Part shown: positions 36,101-47,550 of the stretch, in pieces
Layout: each line of letters starts with the position of its first letter
How positions within the stretch are numbered: position 1 is the stretch's first letter
Source: Favolaschia claudopus
Taxonomy: Eukaryota; Basidiomycota; Agaricomycetes; Agaricales; Mycenaceae
Direction: 5' to 3'
Assembly (NCBI GenBank): GCA_037176885.1
Contig: JAWWNJ010000006.1
Coordinates: 2,790,001-2,854,000 of the forward strand
Length of the DNA stretch: 64,000 nt
Translations under genes and position numbers: made by a program
The notes under the pieces: generated by a model
Told to the model about the DNA's origin: nothing
The model's database searches: none
Seen by the model: only the letters and a program-made list of their open reading frames with translations

Positions 36101-36657
36101 CTTGCGCCAGAGATTCGTAGGTCACGGAGCCTCCTTATTGTAGAATGACTGACTGCGGTGCAGGGAACGCCAACGTAGGAGTGATTCTCGACGCGAAACC
36201 CAGCGTAGGAGTGTGGGATGATCGGAGAGCGTATGTCATTGCAGCCAAAGCTGAAGTCAAGACTAACCGAATTCAGATTGCCTGGCCTGCCACTGACAAA
36301 CGACACGACTCTTGCGGTGCTATTTAAAGAAGGAGTGAAATTGGGGTTAAGATGTCAGGAAGCGCAAGACGCGCGCAACATGCTGTTCGACCTCACATGG
36401 GTGCGTTCGCCCACTCGAACACGATAAATGAGGATTAGTGGCTGATATAGCATATGCAGGCAATGCTGGCATCGAATGGTGTCATCAAGAAGAAGGAGGC
36501 ATATGCTCTGGTTTCGAGCAATCTCCAAGACTTGTTGGGTGTTGTAACAGAAGACGTTGGAGATTTAGTGGCGTATGTGGGAGGTGGTCCTTTCGACATG
36601 TCGAGTAAAACAGCAGCGGTGATATCCGCTTCTCGGGGTGTGGTCGATGTCTTTTGA
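33141..36657 (+). CDS. Amidohydrolase-superfamily protein (fungal CE9-like) with substituted active site
   Basis: A large multi-exon gene of the fungal proteins usually annotated as carbohydrate esterase family 9/amidohydrolase. The start is 33141 or 33162; an N-terminal hydrophobic segment (LILLVSFFALVFNL) suggests a signal anchor and a lumenal or extracellular protein with NxT/NxS glycosylation sites. Recognisable blocks: ITNATILVGKG, AWVTPGLVDLDTHLGL, IAGGVTSAQIL, YGLDSFLALASVTSIPAAAIG, GLDHRIGSLHEGADADVV, and a second half starting HIAPGMMTFGSSLGLEEI. Positions that are His/Asp in relatives as I recall them are changed: HxH reads DTH, T-H-C reads TQC, HHAHE reads QHASE, KSDHP reads KSAHP. 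The frame is intact across many introns, so it is probably an expressed pseudoenzyme. The family comparison is from memory. Confidence 0.8.
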
Positions 36658-36690
36658 AGTACGGTAGTCTTGTATCCATTATAATTCCTA

Positions 36691-37017
36691 TACAACACCG
36701 AGCAGTGCTGCGCTGCTCCGTATTCCTCTTCCCCGTGCAGCGGCCAAGGATATCATGAGACAGCTCAAAAGAAAACCCGAGAACCTGCAGAGAGGATTGA
36801 GCAAATTGTGGTCAAAGTGACACCAAGCGGACTACCTGAAGAAAGCTATACGAGAAATTGAACGCTCTTCGTGTGGGGTACGAGACGAGGCAAAGATTGA
36901 ACGCAGCACAGCTGGGGTAACGGGTATACGCCGGGATGAATCTGAGGGAGGTTGCACCGGAGTCGGTCTCGCCGTTGCGGTCGTGCGACTCGTGCCGCTC
37001 GTTGTGGAGGAAGGCAT
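36691..37017 (-). CDS. Possible small protein, unsupported by homology
   Basis: From ATG 37017 (MPSSTTSGTSRTTATARPTP) the frame runs 61 codons. If an intron with donor GTAGTC near 36836 is removed, it continues for about 35 more residues, including a hydrophobic stretch (FLLSCLMISLAAA). Composition is Ser/Thr/Arg-rich and no family is recognised. It could be a short tail-anchored protein or not a gene at all. The 3' boundary is approximate. Confidence 0.25.
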
Positions 37018-37060
37018 GATGGTCAGCGTGAGAACGCCCACGTTAAGTCACACTTTCACA

Positions 37061-37080
37061 TGACGTGACTCATCGTGACA
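37061..37080. promoter_or_regulatory. Cluster of bZIP-type half-sites (TGACGTGA, TGACTCA, TGACA)
   Basis: Within 20 bp are TGACGTGA (37061), TGACTCA (37066-37072, a Gcn4/AP-1-type site) and TGACA (37076). They sit about 45 bp upstream of the possible small minus-strand gene. Function is inference. Confidence 0.35.
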
Positions 37081-37400
37081 CCGAATTCGTCCAGTGACTG
37101 CGGACGCGCCCACAACGCACCCACAGTCGTCTACATTCTCATCTCAGAACAAAATAATCGACTTATCACTGCGAGGCCCCCAAAAAAGTCTGGTCTTCAG
37201 ACCTGCAGCTGAAAGCTGTCACAGACCAGTACCTCTCATCTGCTCATACAATCCATCCCGGAACATGATGTCCTTCCTATTTGGGTTGCTAGAACGAGTA
37301 CTCTGACGAAGGGAGATCCAGCCCGCCAATCAGAACCTAAATGGAGGTTCTCCGCAGTCCGCAGCTCGATTTCGAAACTATACCCATTTATTTATTCCTA

Positions 37401-40400
37401 TTACGCCGCAACAAGAGCATGTAAATTATAGATCTCCTTCCGCACAGTATAATACACAGGCGACACCCCGCCCTCCAGCTCAACCTTCCCGCTCGCCGTT
37501 TTGCGCACAGCGACTGAATCCTCTAAGTCGTCGGCGCCTCCGGCCTTCCCAGCGGCGGACCCACATATTAAGACACCCTCGCCAATGAGCTCAGCGGGGA
37601 CGCCTATCAAAGCCAACCGCGCTTTCAGGACAGTCAGTTTGAGCTCCCCGATCATGGTTGAGTTGGGGAGGTTGACAGTGGGCCGTGAACCCAATATTCG
37701 TGGTCCGGAGGCAGTATCAACATCAACGGAGGTGGATCGAGGAGGTGCAGCGATTATGGGTTCGAGAGTAGGAATTGTTGAACTGGCGTGTGTTACCACT
37801 CGGCCCGTAACATATCCAACTTCATTATCTTCAAACTAGATTGCTCATGAGGAAAGAAAACACAAGGAAAAACGAACCACAGACCGTGGACATCTTGAGC
37901 GACGCGAGTAACTCATCCCCAATGGATATGGAAAAGCTATTGGTTTGTTGACCGATTTGCACACTGTCACCACGAGCCGGAGCAAAGATATCTTTGGTCA
38001 TAGCACGAATGTTAGCGCAACTTTCGATAAGAAGCTCCGCCGAATCCGTTGGGGCATGGACAATGATCTAAGGGCAATCAAATTTCTGCAAGGGGTGTTG
38101 ATGAATGAAGCGCACCATTTTTCTGGGGTTCACTTGCGGGACAATCGTTTTGACGGCTCGCCCATCGTTCAGGCCTTCCATGTCGATGAAAAGTAATCGG
38201 CACGCCATCTGCACCTCAACAGTTGTAGTGACGAATTTTGAAGGGATTTCCTGGATAGCCTGCAAAACAATAAGCAAGGAATTAAGGTTCAAATCGAGAG
38301 TATCAGACCTTGGCCTCCTCTTCGGCCTGTTTTTTTCTCTTGTAATCCTTCGAATCGTCCATCTCTGCCTCCTCATCAAACACCCTACTCTTGCGCAGCC
38401 ACATCGCAACATCCACTGTCTCCCCATACTCATCCACCCGCCGCTTCTTCTCCAGATAGGGGAACATTCGAAACCTTTGTGTCTGCCCGCCGACATTCTT
38501 GAAAAACGACGTCGGCTTCGACACATTCCCCTTCAAATAAATGTCGAACGACAACAACTGCTTCGTCAACCCTTCATCCCCGTCCAGCCCCCAATCCGCG
38601 CCGTCCAAACCTCGGTCGGCCTTCCGTTTCTTCCCACCCCCGAGATCGCCGACATCGGTGTCCATATTGTCACCCTCCAAAGCTTGCCGCACCTCATCCT
38701 CATCTTCGGCATCCGAATCCGAATCCGAATCACTCTCATCCTCATCTGCTTCGAGCATCCGCTGACTTCGCGCAAGCTGTGCCTGATGAGCCGCTTCCTT
38801 CTCCTTTGCGGAGCGCTCTTTCTGGAGATAGTCCTCTAGTTCCGCGCCCTGGAGCGGTACCTTGGATTTCATCTACGAATGCCATGTGATATGTCAATGA
38901 TGAGCGCAAAAACTACGTCGGTGGAGGTGGATCAACTCACCACAAGACTCAACGTCTCGTCCAGCATGACGTTCCTCCCGATCTTCCCCTTGTCCCACTC
39001 CTCCCTTTGGGCGTCATTCCATTTATCAAACAGAACTCGGCTCAGAGTGCCTTCTTCACCCCGAGACGTGAGCAGGACTACGTTGTTGGGTATTGTAGCA
39101 AAGCTGGTGAACAGACTGCGCGACGGGCCGTGTGACAGGGACGCGGGCACCGCGAGAATGAGTTTAGGGTCTGAAGAGGCGTATCGCTTCACCAGTGACT
39201 CAGGGTTGAGAAAAAATTCCAGGTATCTGTGAATATGAATGAGACGCCGATGTTTTCGAAGATGGTTTGAAATATACTTACTTGAACCGCAGTGCAAATG
39301 CGCCGACAGCATCTTCTTCCCCGTCATCGTCGCCTCGTCGTCGCCGAGACCGGTTGTTATTATTGTTTCCTTCCTCTCCGACGTCTTCTTTACTGACCGT
39401 CCCACCGAGCCACTCCATCATGCTTCGTACAAATGTAAGCATTTCGTTTCCGGTGCGCGAAAGAAGGCAGATGGGATACGAAAGGCGCGAAAATTTCCAG
39501 TGCTGATCTAGCAGAACCAACAACTCCAAAACGCGTGTGCTTGAGTCGCAAGGGATGAGAACCGAGGATCGATTAGAGGACAGGGTGGAGGTAATCGTAT
39601 CTAAAAAGCGGTTAGGAGGACGGAGACGAGCGTCGAAAATAATAATACCTATGAGAGCTACGTCGCGATCCCGCTGCTTGCTGTTAATGATCGCAGTACG
39701 TTCAGCGTCAGTTATCAGTAGATCAGGTCTTGCTAGTGGCTCGAAAACACCGCCAGTTGATTTGTTAATGAGCACAGCGCCGTCGAGATGCCTCTCGCGC
39801 ATATGGTTGACATTCACGGCGTACAGAATTGTACCAGATGAAGGGGACCGAATTTTCCAAATGGTGCCTCCAACGGTGTGTCCTGCGTTGAAAGGTGTTA
39901 TAGTCAAGCCCTGACATTTTCCTTCACGGTCGACATTAGTCGCAGACTGAAATTCAAGCTTGGGAGTCGAGCAAACCTTGCAGACGAGTAGGTTGGGAGT
40001 AACGGAGTGTATTCACGGAATCAAAAGCTTCTTGAACTTCATTAAGAGTAGCCACATATTTCCCTTTTAATTTGTCACGGATGACGGGAGGACTATCGTC
40101 CATGACGGAGTCGCCGTCTTGCACTGGGACTGGTTCGTCCTCCCCGAAGTCCTCCTCATCGCGGATACCCTCTATATCCTCCGTGGTCGCAATACGGCCC
40201 ATAGCCTGGACGGGGAGACTAGTGTACGTCGGGGCCTTGAGGTTCCATCGGGAGTAGGCATACGCATAGAGACCGCAATGTGCAAGGTCTCCGTGGGACA
40301 GGAGGACGAGATCCACGGTTGGGGCGCATCTTTGAAATTTGCAAGTTAAAGCAATTGATGAAATACCAAACGAGATAAGGAACAGACTCGCGTAGCGACT

Positions 40401-40584
40401 GGCAGTACTGTTCGCAATGAAACGCGGGTTCATCACAGTCGGGACTAGATGGCGGATTTTCTGGAGACCAGTCTGGGGATCCACAGTCGAGTAGGATCCT
40501 CACATCGTCGACCTGGAGAAGATAGGCCAACGGGGTTGTCCGCGAAGAATGTGCTGCTCCCGAAAGAGGCGTGAAGACAAGCAT
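37401..40584 (-). CDS. CFT2: Cleavage and polyadenylation factor subunit CPSF2/CFT2 (CPSF-100)
   Basis: Nuclear pre-mRNA 3'-end processing subunit, the catalytically dead partner of CPSF-73. Start ATG 40584 (MLVFTPLSGAAHSSRTT). The metallo-beta-lactamase fold shows VRILLDCGSPDW and LVLLSHGDLAHCGLYAYA, lacking the HxHxDH zinc motif as expected for CPSF-100. The beta-CASP and return strands include FNAGHTVGGTIWKIRSPS and INSKQRDRDVALIG. An acidic insert (DEDESDSDSDSDAEDEDE) and a KRRVDEYGETVDVAMWLRK block precede the C-terminal domain (DMEGLNDGRAVKTIVPQVNP), ending NLHALVAA. It has several introns; exact exon edges were not all verified. Confidence 0.92.
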
Positions 40585-41404
40585 CAATTCAATGTTTGGT
40601 TGTGTGTAGTCCACACGACCCCGGACTTTCCCCATATGGATTCTTGGCTCTTGGCGCAGCACTTGCCAAATCCGAGTCCCATCATTCGTTGGAAGGTCTC
40701 CACACATGGCGATACCTCTATCGCAATATTGCTCTTTCATTGCATGCAACTACTGCTAGAAATGGAACTGATTCTGGGTGAAATTCTGGAGTCTGTCGAA
40801 GCAGATTCTGGGTGAAATTGGAGTCAAAGCAAGTCTGGTCTACACTCGGACACACAGTTGCCCGACGCTTTCACATTTATTGGTGAAACATGTGGGCGAC
40901 GCCGACCGTCAACGTGCGGAGCTACCTCGACAGGCTGGCCTTTCCTTTTGCGATCAACAGGCACTCGAGTGGCACTCGGTGCTCGTGTGACCATGTCCAG
41001 AACATACCGCATGCCATTCGGAAGGATCGTATGCGCTTTCTTGTGCCTTTGGAGCTCTGAAAGCCTCTCTGTCTGTCGATTTTACTGGGGAAATGTCTTG
41101 AAACCTCAGCAAGAGTTTCAATGGGTCCCTACCCCACAGGTACAAGAGCTATGGTCTTGGCATGTGTTGTTTTTTTGCAACCGTTATCTGTCGGTATGAT
41201 GGCAGTGGACTGATGCGATTTGTGATTCGCTATCTTTGCACATGGAAGCAGCCTGAATCCCACCGTTACACCATAATATCGTCCTAACCGGGAACCGTTG
41301 ATATGGCTGCCATCAATCCCCACTTATCCCGCGTATCTTCCGCGAATAAAAGCGCCGTCTCGTCTATTTGCCCATCACACAAGCCGTTCTTCGTTCTTGC
41401 CACC
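40585..41404. other. Intergenic, 820 bp, with a short direct repeat
   Basis: This is the divergent promoter region of CPSF2 and the OPT transporter. A 16-bp direct repeat (gattctgggtgaaatt) occurs twice, at about 40767 and 40803. An in-frame ATG for the transporter exists at 41303. No other feature was seen. Confidence 0.5.
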
Positions 41405-44400
41405 ATGTCTGTCGAAAAAGACAAGGCTAGTGCCAGCACTCTCGACCTCGAGAAGTCCAACGACCCCAACGTCGCCGTCCTCGACCATGGGGTCCCCGAG
41501 TTTGATGACCCCAACGTCTATCCCGACGGAGCGGAACCTGGTCTTGCAGGTGCCTTCCACTCGTATATCTCTCTTCAGTCGATCGACTCACAATTGCGTT
41601 TTACAGAGGACGACTCGCCCTACCCCGAGGTCCGTTCCGCCGTCGCCAACACGGATGACCCCAGCATCCCGGTCGCAACCATTCGTGCATGGGTTTTGGG
41701 CTTGATTTGGGCCATTCTCATTCCTGTTCGCATTCATTTTCTGTTCTCCATATTGTGCTCATGACCTGTTCACTGTAGGGCCTGAATCAATTCTTCTTCT
41801 TCCGTTATCCGTCGGTGACCATTACTGGTGTACGTTGACTTGTTTCACTTCGAGCATATCGATGGCTCAAAGGTTCCCAGATTGTGGCCCAACTGCTTTC
41901 GCTCCCTCTCGGCCGCCTCTGGGCCAGGTTGATGCCCAACATCAAAATTTTCGGTGCTGAATTAAACCCTGGACCTTTCACGATCAAGGAGCACGTCCTG
42001 GTCACAATTATGGCTTCCGTCGGCGCTGGAAGCGCTTACGCTACCGATATCGTTGCTGTGCAGCGTGTGTATTACGAGTGAGTAATTTTCATTTCATTCC
42101 ACTCGCTGGGACGGACGACTAACTTCCGCGCAGTGAAATCTACAACTTCAGTTACCAATGGTTGATGGTCATGTCCACCCAACTGATCGGTTTCTCGATC
42201 GGCGGTATTGCTCGCCGCTTCCTCGTCCAGCCCCCGTCTATGATCTGGCCGGCGAACTTGGTCACTTGTGCGCTTTTCAATACCCTCCACAGCACCGAGT
42301 ACGCCGGTGTTGGTACCCGCGGAGGTTACAGTCGTGAACGCTTCTTCTACATCGCGTTTACCGCCTCTGCTGTCTGGTACCTTCTTCCCTGCTACCTGTT
42401 CCAAGCCCTGAGTTACTTCTCATGGGGTATGTGCATATCTCTCTTCACCACCGCAATCGCTTACTCTGAGTTCAGTTTGCTGGATTGCCCCCAACAACAT
42501 CGTGGTCAACCAACTCTTCGGTGTTAACTACGGTCTGGGTATGGGCGTGAGTATTCAATTTTCCTTCTTCAACATCTCTGAGCTGATTACACCGCGACTA
42601 GATCTTGACATTCGACTGGGCTCAGATCGCTTACATCGGCTCACCCCTCGCTACTCCCTGGTGGGCTGAGGCCAACATTGCCGTTGGTTTCGTCTTCTTC
42701 TTCTGGATCCTCACGCCTGCTCTGTACTTCACGAACACCTGGTACTCCAAGTACATGCCCATCTCCAGCGGTGGCTCTTTCGACAACACCGGTGCCTCCT
42801 ACAAGGTCAAGAACATTCTCACTGCCGACAACACCTTCGATCAGGAGGCGTACGCAGCTTACAGCCCTCTCCTGCTCTCTACGACCTTTGCGATTTCTTA
42901 CGGCCTCTCGTTTGCGAGTATTACTGCTACGATCACTCACGCCTTGTACGTTTTCGCTTCTATTCCATTTTCGTGCTCACGTTGGTATCAGCCTGTACTT
43001 CCGCAAGCAAATTTGGACCCAAGCTCGCCGCGCTATGCACGAGCAGCCTGACATTCACGCCCGTCTCATGTCCGTCTACCCTCAGGTCCCTGAGTGGTGG
43101 TATGCCATTGTCTTCGTCGCTATGTTCGTCTGTGGTATCAGTAAGTATATTCACGCTTCGCTTGTCCACGAACCTATTGACATCCATTCTTTAGTCACGA
43201 TCGAAGTCTGGAAGACCAACTTCCCCGTTCAGTGGTTCATCCTTGCTTTGGTCATCGGTTAGTAACCATTTCGCTCGGTTCGAGTCTTCTGGTTTAATTC
43301 TTGTGTCCAGCCTTCGTGTATGTTATTCCCATTGGCATGATCCAGGCCATCACCAATCAGCAAGTCGGTCTCAACGTCATCACCGAACTCATCATTGGCT
43401 ACGCCCTTCCCGGACGTCCTCTCGCTATGATGATGTTCAAAACCTGGGGTTACATCACCATGGCCCAGGCGTTGACTTTCACATCTGACTTCAAGCTCGG
43501 TCACTACATGAAGATTCCCCCGCGCGCCATGTTCACCTCCCAAGTGGTCGCAACTATCCTGGCCGGCAGTAAGTCAACCCCCATTCATTTGATCGACAAC
43601 TGCTTTGTCTAATTTCACGCGTGTAGCGGTTCAACTCGGTGTGCAGGCCTGGATGTTCACCAACATCGAGGGCATGTGCGATCGTGACCAGAAGGACGGT
43701 TTCTGGTGCCCCAGCACTGGTGTCTTCGGAACCGCCTCCATCATCTGGGGTGTCATCGGGCCCAAGCGCCAATTCTCGCCTGGTCAAATCTACGGCTGTA
43801 CGTTCTTCTTGCTTTTGTATATTCTGTTCTGACGCGCTTCCATATAGCTCTCGTCTGGTTCTTCCTCGTCGGATTCCTCGCCCCTCTCGGCGCCTGGCTC
43901 ATCCACCTGAAGTGGCCCAACAGCTTCATCCGCTATGTCAAGTACGTTTATATTTATTCAAACTTCTCGAGACTCGTCTCAACGATCCTGCAGCTTCCCC
44001 GTCATCTTCTCTGGAACTGGTTTGATCCCTCCGGCCAGCGCCATCAACTACGTTCCCTGGGCGGTTGTTGGGTTCATTTTCCAATATGTCATTCGTCGCC
44101 GTCATTTCTCGTGGTGGACCAAGTACAACTACGTCCTGTCGGCCGCCCTGGACGCTGGTGTTGCGGTCTCTGCAGTTTTGATCTTCTTCATTCTCCAGTA
44201 CCCCCGCAACGGTACAATCGGCGAAAATACGATCCAGACTTGGTACGCTTATGTTCCACGTCCCACACATCGAATCTAACGCATTTATTGTCTAAATTTA
44301 GGTGGGGTAATACCGTTTTCTCAAAGTTTGTGCTTTCTCTTCTTCATTTGCATCTAATACTGACTCTCTCTGCGCCCCCAGTACCGCTGATGGCAACAAA

Positions 44401-44457
44401 ACACCAATGATCTCCCTTGCGGACGGCGAAACGTTTGGTCCCACAACCTGGGCTTAA
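41405..44457 (+). CDS. Oligopeptide transporter (OPT family)
   Basis: Plasma-membrane proton-coupled transporter for tetra/pentapeptides or glutathione. Start caccATG at 41405 ([18 protein letters not shown]), preferred over an in-frame ATG at 41303. The family signature [20 protein letters not shown] is present, as are many hydrophobic helices and the blocks [70 protein letters not shown] and [20 protein letters not shown]. The last exons give [18 protein letters not shown] and end FGPTTWA, the usual OPT C-terminus. More than ten short introns. The exact substrate is unknown. Confidence 0.93.
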
Positions 44458-44715
44458 ATCCTACGGTAGCTACATGAATGCGAGTAGATATGCATTATGT
44501 TTGTACTTTAATTTTTTATTCTATCTCTCGCAATACATATTCCACCTTCCCGGGCTTGCAATCAACGGTCTCCTGTTCATTCCCTTGCTTGCCTCAAACG
44601 TTGAATGTAGGGCTGCCCGATATAGTAAGTCTATTTCCCAAAGCGGATGTCGGCTTTATCGGAATTGACCCCAACCTACTTGTTTATAGCTTACAGGCGG
44701 TCGGGCGTAGCTAAA

Positions 44716-45363
44716 ATGGCCAATATTCTGCGATTGAAGGACATGCAATTTTCTGTTCATCTTGAACGGAGCCCCGTGGCGCCAGACGCAATCGCCCCTC
44801 CGAAATTCAGCATGCAATCACGCTCATGCTGAGGGTACCGCAGATTGCCGAATCAACTGTCCCATTTCCTCATGTGGTCGAGCCGCACCGTCGCGCCCTC
44901 ACATACGAAGGCCTCTTCCAAATTTCCGGTGACTATCTCAGTTCCATGCCCATGGCCAGATGTTATTCTACTTGGACGCGAACTCCCTATTTGTTTCTCT
45001 TCCGATGCCACAAAAGAAGATGTTCTTGCCGCGATACGTCGTTTGCCTCCCAAAGCACAGCCGAATGCAACCCCGCCAGCCTTTGCTATCTTTGAATTTC
45101 TTCATGAGTTGCGCATCGAGTATATCTGTGAGCCCCAACTCCTCGATGATCACATAGAGTGGTTGCGAGGGCGTGTACCAAACCGATTCCAAACGTCTGC
45201 ATCCCTTCAGCTGTTGATTCTCTTTCCTTTCTGAGGATACTTTCTAGCCGCCTTGTTCCTTCTCATCCTCTGCAGGGAGACTCCGTACCGCCGGGTCCGT
45301 TATCTCTCCTTTCTTAACCAACTTCTACCGGCTGAGGTCTTACTGTGGGAATCTGTACATTGA
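44716..45363 (+). CDS. Hypothetical protein, gene model uncertain
   Basis: A coding-like stretch at about 44900-45200 (WPDVILLGRELPICFSS, DDHIEWLRGRVPNRFQT) can be joined through an intron with an acceptor ending ctctgcag near 45276 to RRVRYLSFLNQLLPAEVLL and a stop at 45361-45363. The 5' end is unclear: the ATG at 44716 (MANILRLKDMQ) is in a different frame and needs an extra intron. An alternative 3' path runs on to about 45498 (KKHYELESYINRCARDE). No family recognised. It may be a real basidiomycete-specific gene or a decaying copy. Confidence 0.35.
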
Positions 45364-45859
45364 GTACGTTCGTAAGCTCAAGGTGGGTGTCTTTTTTTTC
45401 TAGCTAGCAGCTCGATTGAATGGGCATAACATCTCAACAGAGGAAGAAACACTATGAGTTGGAGAGTTATATTAACCGTTGTGCTCGAGATGAATGAGCC
45501 TAAATGTATTTTTCTTGTACTGGTATCCCTCGCAGACTGTATGTATCTTCTTGCACTTAGCAATTACTTTGCATTGAGGCAGAGGACGAGTTCTCTTAGT
45601 TCAACCTGCTGCGGTTCGAAATGCTGCGGTTGAACCTAACTTGATTGGACCGATGCGGACGACTCAGGATGCATCTGCGGAACTGAGAAACGTTATTCAA
45701 ACGCCCAAAAAAAAAAAAAAAAAAAAAAGAAGCGGTAGGACTGCCGCGAAAAACGTTCTACTATGTTGCAGACCAGTTTCGTCTGATAATTGAGTGAATT
45801 ACAAATTTAGCATACAAGTAAGGAGTAGTCGGCGCCAAAGGACCCAGTAAAATGTATAT
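45364..45859. other. Intergenic, about 500 bp
   Basis: It contains the A22 tract and possibly the end of the uncertain hypothetical gene. Nothing else was seen. Confidence 0.4.
45707..45728 (+). repeat. Homopolymer A22
   Basis: Twenty-two consecutive A residues, about 345 bp downstream of the uncertain hypothetical gene. It could be a simple-sequence tract or the tail of a retroposed sequence. No target-site duplication was noticed. Confidence 0.8.
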
Positions 45860-47346
45860 CTATGTTTCTTTCGGCTCTGCAGGGCCGGAATCTAAGCTCG
45901 AATCCTTGGGTGCCGCTGTTTCCATCGGCGGTGTCCCGTCGCCTATGATTCTTCCTGGCCAGAAGAATATATATACCGAGATGGCGATGAACAGCGGGAG
46001 TGTATCTGGGAAACGGTCATTCACCAGTCACTGTGAGGGAATGATTACGACGTACCGAGGCCGTAAAAGAATCCTTTGATCGGAGTGCGTGGTGAGTGGA
46101 TTAAGATCAGCGCAAGAGGAGATGGAAGATACCTTCGGTGGTTGCCAGGTACCCGACGTAGCCTTGGGACAACTCGGCGACACGATAGACGGAACGGATC
46201 TGTTGATGTATGAAATTAACGGCAACATCCTTGATACTCGGTATACATACCAATATCCCGAACATGCTGAAAGCCATGGCGCCAGCAAGTGCCCTCCAGT
46301 CTTGGTACCATTTCTTGGAGGCATGCATTGCCCACGCCTCGGGCTCGTGAGCATGCACACGGTGAAGGAACACCAGGAAGATGCTCGTGAATGTAAGCAA
46401 GGATGCGAGTTGCACGACGAGGCCAGCAAGGAAAATCTGTAATGATATTAAACGGAAAGATCAGATTCCTTGAATTTTTTTCTTACATTGGAGCCAACTG
46501 AAAACAAGTTGAGTCGAGAGGCACAAATGGGAAGACAATTGAGACCGGCCTTTGTTTAGCTTCAGGTTATTTGCCGAGACAGATACAGCCCCGCCCACGG
46601 CCTGAAAAGCGTTCAGGTTTTGGCATACCGAGTGGATTTGTACAAACCTGAATAAGGAATGTGGCGATGTCCGAGGAGACGAAGACGACGGTTATTCGGC
46701 GGGGATTGACCATGAGGTGCTTATCGCCTCTCACGTAGCGCGCTATTCTCCCCAATAGCACGTATTCTGAAGCGATGAAGGCGCATCTGTATCATGGTGA
46801 ATCCAAACCAACTACTGAAGACCATGGGATACATACGGGGAGAGAACGACGAAGAGGTACTCGACGATATAGAGCCCTAGATAAGTTGATAAACGACAAT
46901 CAAAGACAGGAAACGGATTGGCCTACCCTTGCCTTCGGGATTTGTATGTAATCCAAATCGAGTCGCGATACCCAAGGAAAATGTGTAGCAGCCGATGACC
47001 ATGGAGAGCATGAACTGCACAATCACCCGGTTAATACCTGGTGCAGTCGATATTCTTTCATGCACTGACCCTGGCGCCCCATTTGTACACCATCCACGAT
47101 TGAGTCATCCCCACAATCATCACCAGAGCTGTTCGAGACACTATTAGACGGAAAATCATGCACTGTACGATGTGTTTGACCGAATGCAATCGCTGTCAAG
47201 ACATTGGAAGCAATGTAGCGCAACGGATTGTACGGGTCATGCTTTGGGTCTAGAAATGGATTTTCTGGCCGTGGAATAATTTGTTGCCGAGCAGCCTGGG
47301 TCGCGGAAACGAGCAGAAAAACCAGGAGTACACGAGAGAGCGCCAT
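45860..47346 (-). CDS. RTA1-like membrane protein
   Basis: Fungal RTA1/RSB1-type multi-pass protein; relatives export or flip lipids or confer resistance to toxic compounds. Start ATG 47346 gives a signal-like N-terminus (MALSRVLLVFLLVSATQA). Further ATGs lie upstream in frame. Helices include RYIASNVLTAIAFG, FMLSMVIGCYTFSLGIA, ASEYVLLGRIARYVRG, ITVVFVSSDIATFLIQ, IFLAGLVVQLASLLTFT and a last one, PLFIAISVYIFFWPGR. The family block EYVLLGRIARYV is present. The C-terminal tail ends SGPAEPKET with the stop at 45860-45862. Several short introns split the helices. Confidence 0.8.
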
Positions 47347-47550
47347 AGGCCGTGAAAGAGACATGGGCCACGAGCGGGGAAAGCAACAGCACTCTGCACA
47401 CATGGGTGAAGGTTTTGCATCCCGCCCGGCATCAGATTGTTCCTCGAGCCGGAGGATCAATGACAAGAGATTTCGGAGATCCCGGCGGCAAAGCTAGCTG
47501 AGCAGCCAAAACCTACGAGTTCACTTCATTGCGGTATACTTGCCTTGCAG

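Larger units (their letters stand above)
36658..37400. other. Mostly intergenic, 743 bp
   Basis: This lies between the amidohydrolase stop and the CPSF2 stop. It may hold one small minus-strand gene (next entry) and a cluster of TGAC half-sites at 37061-37080. Otherwise nothing was seen. Confidence 0.4.

Noticed and set aside
39278..40484. Loss of zinc-binding HxHxDH in the CPSF2 protein
   Set aside because: CPSF-100 orthologues in general lack the motif, so this is expected and not a local mutation.
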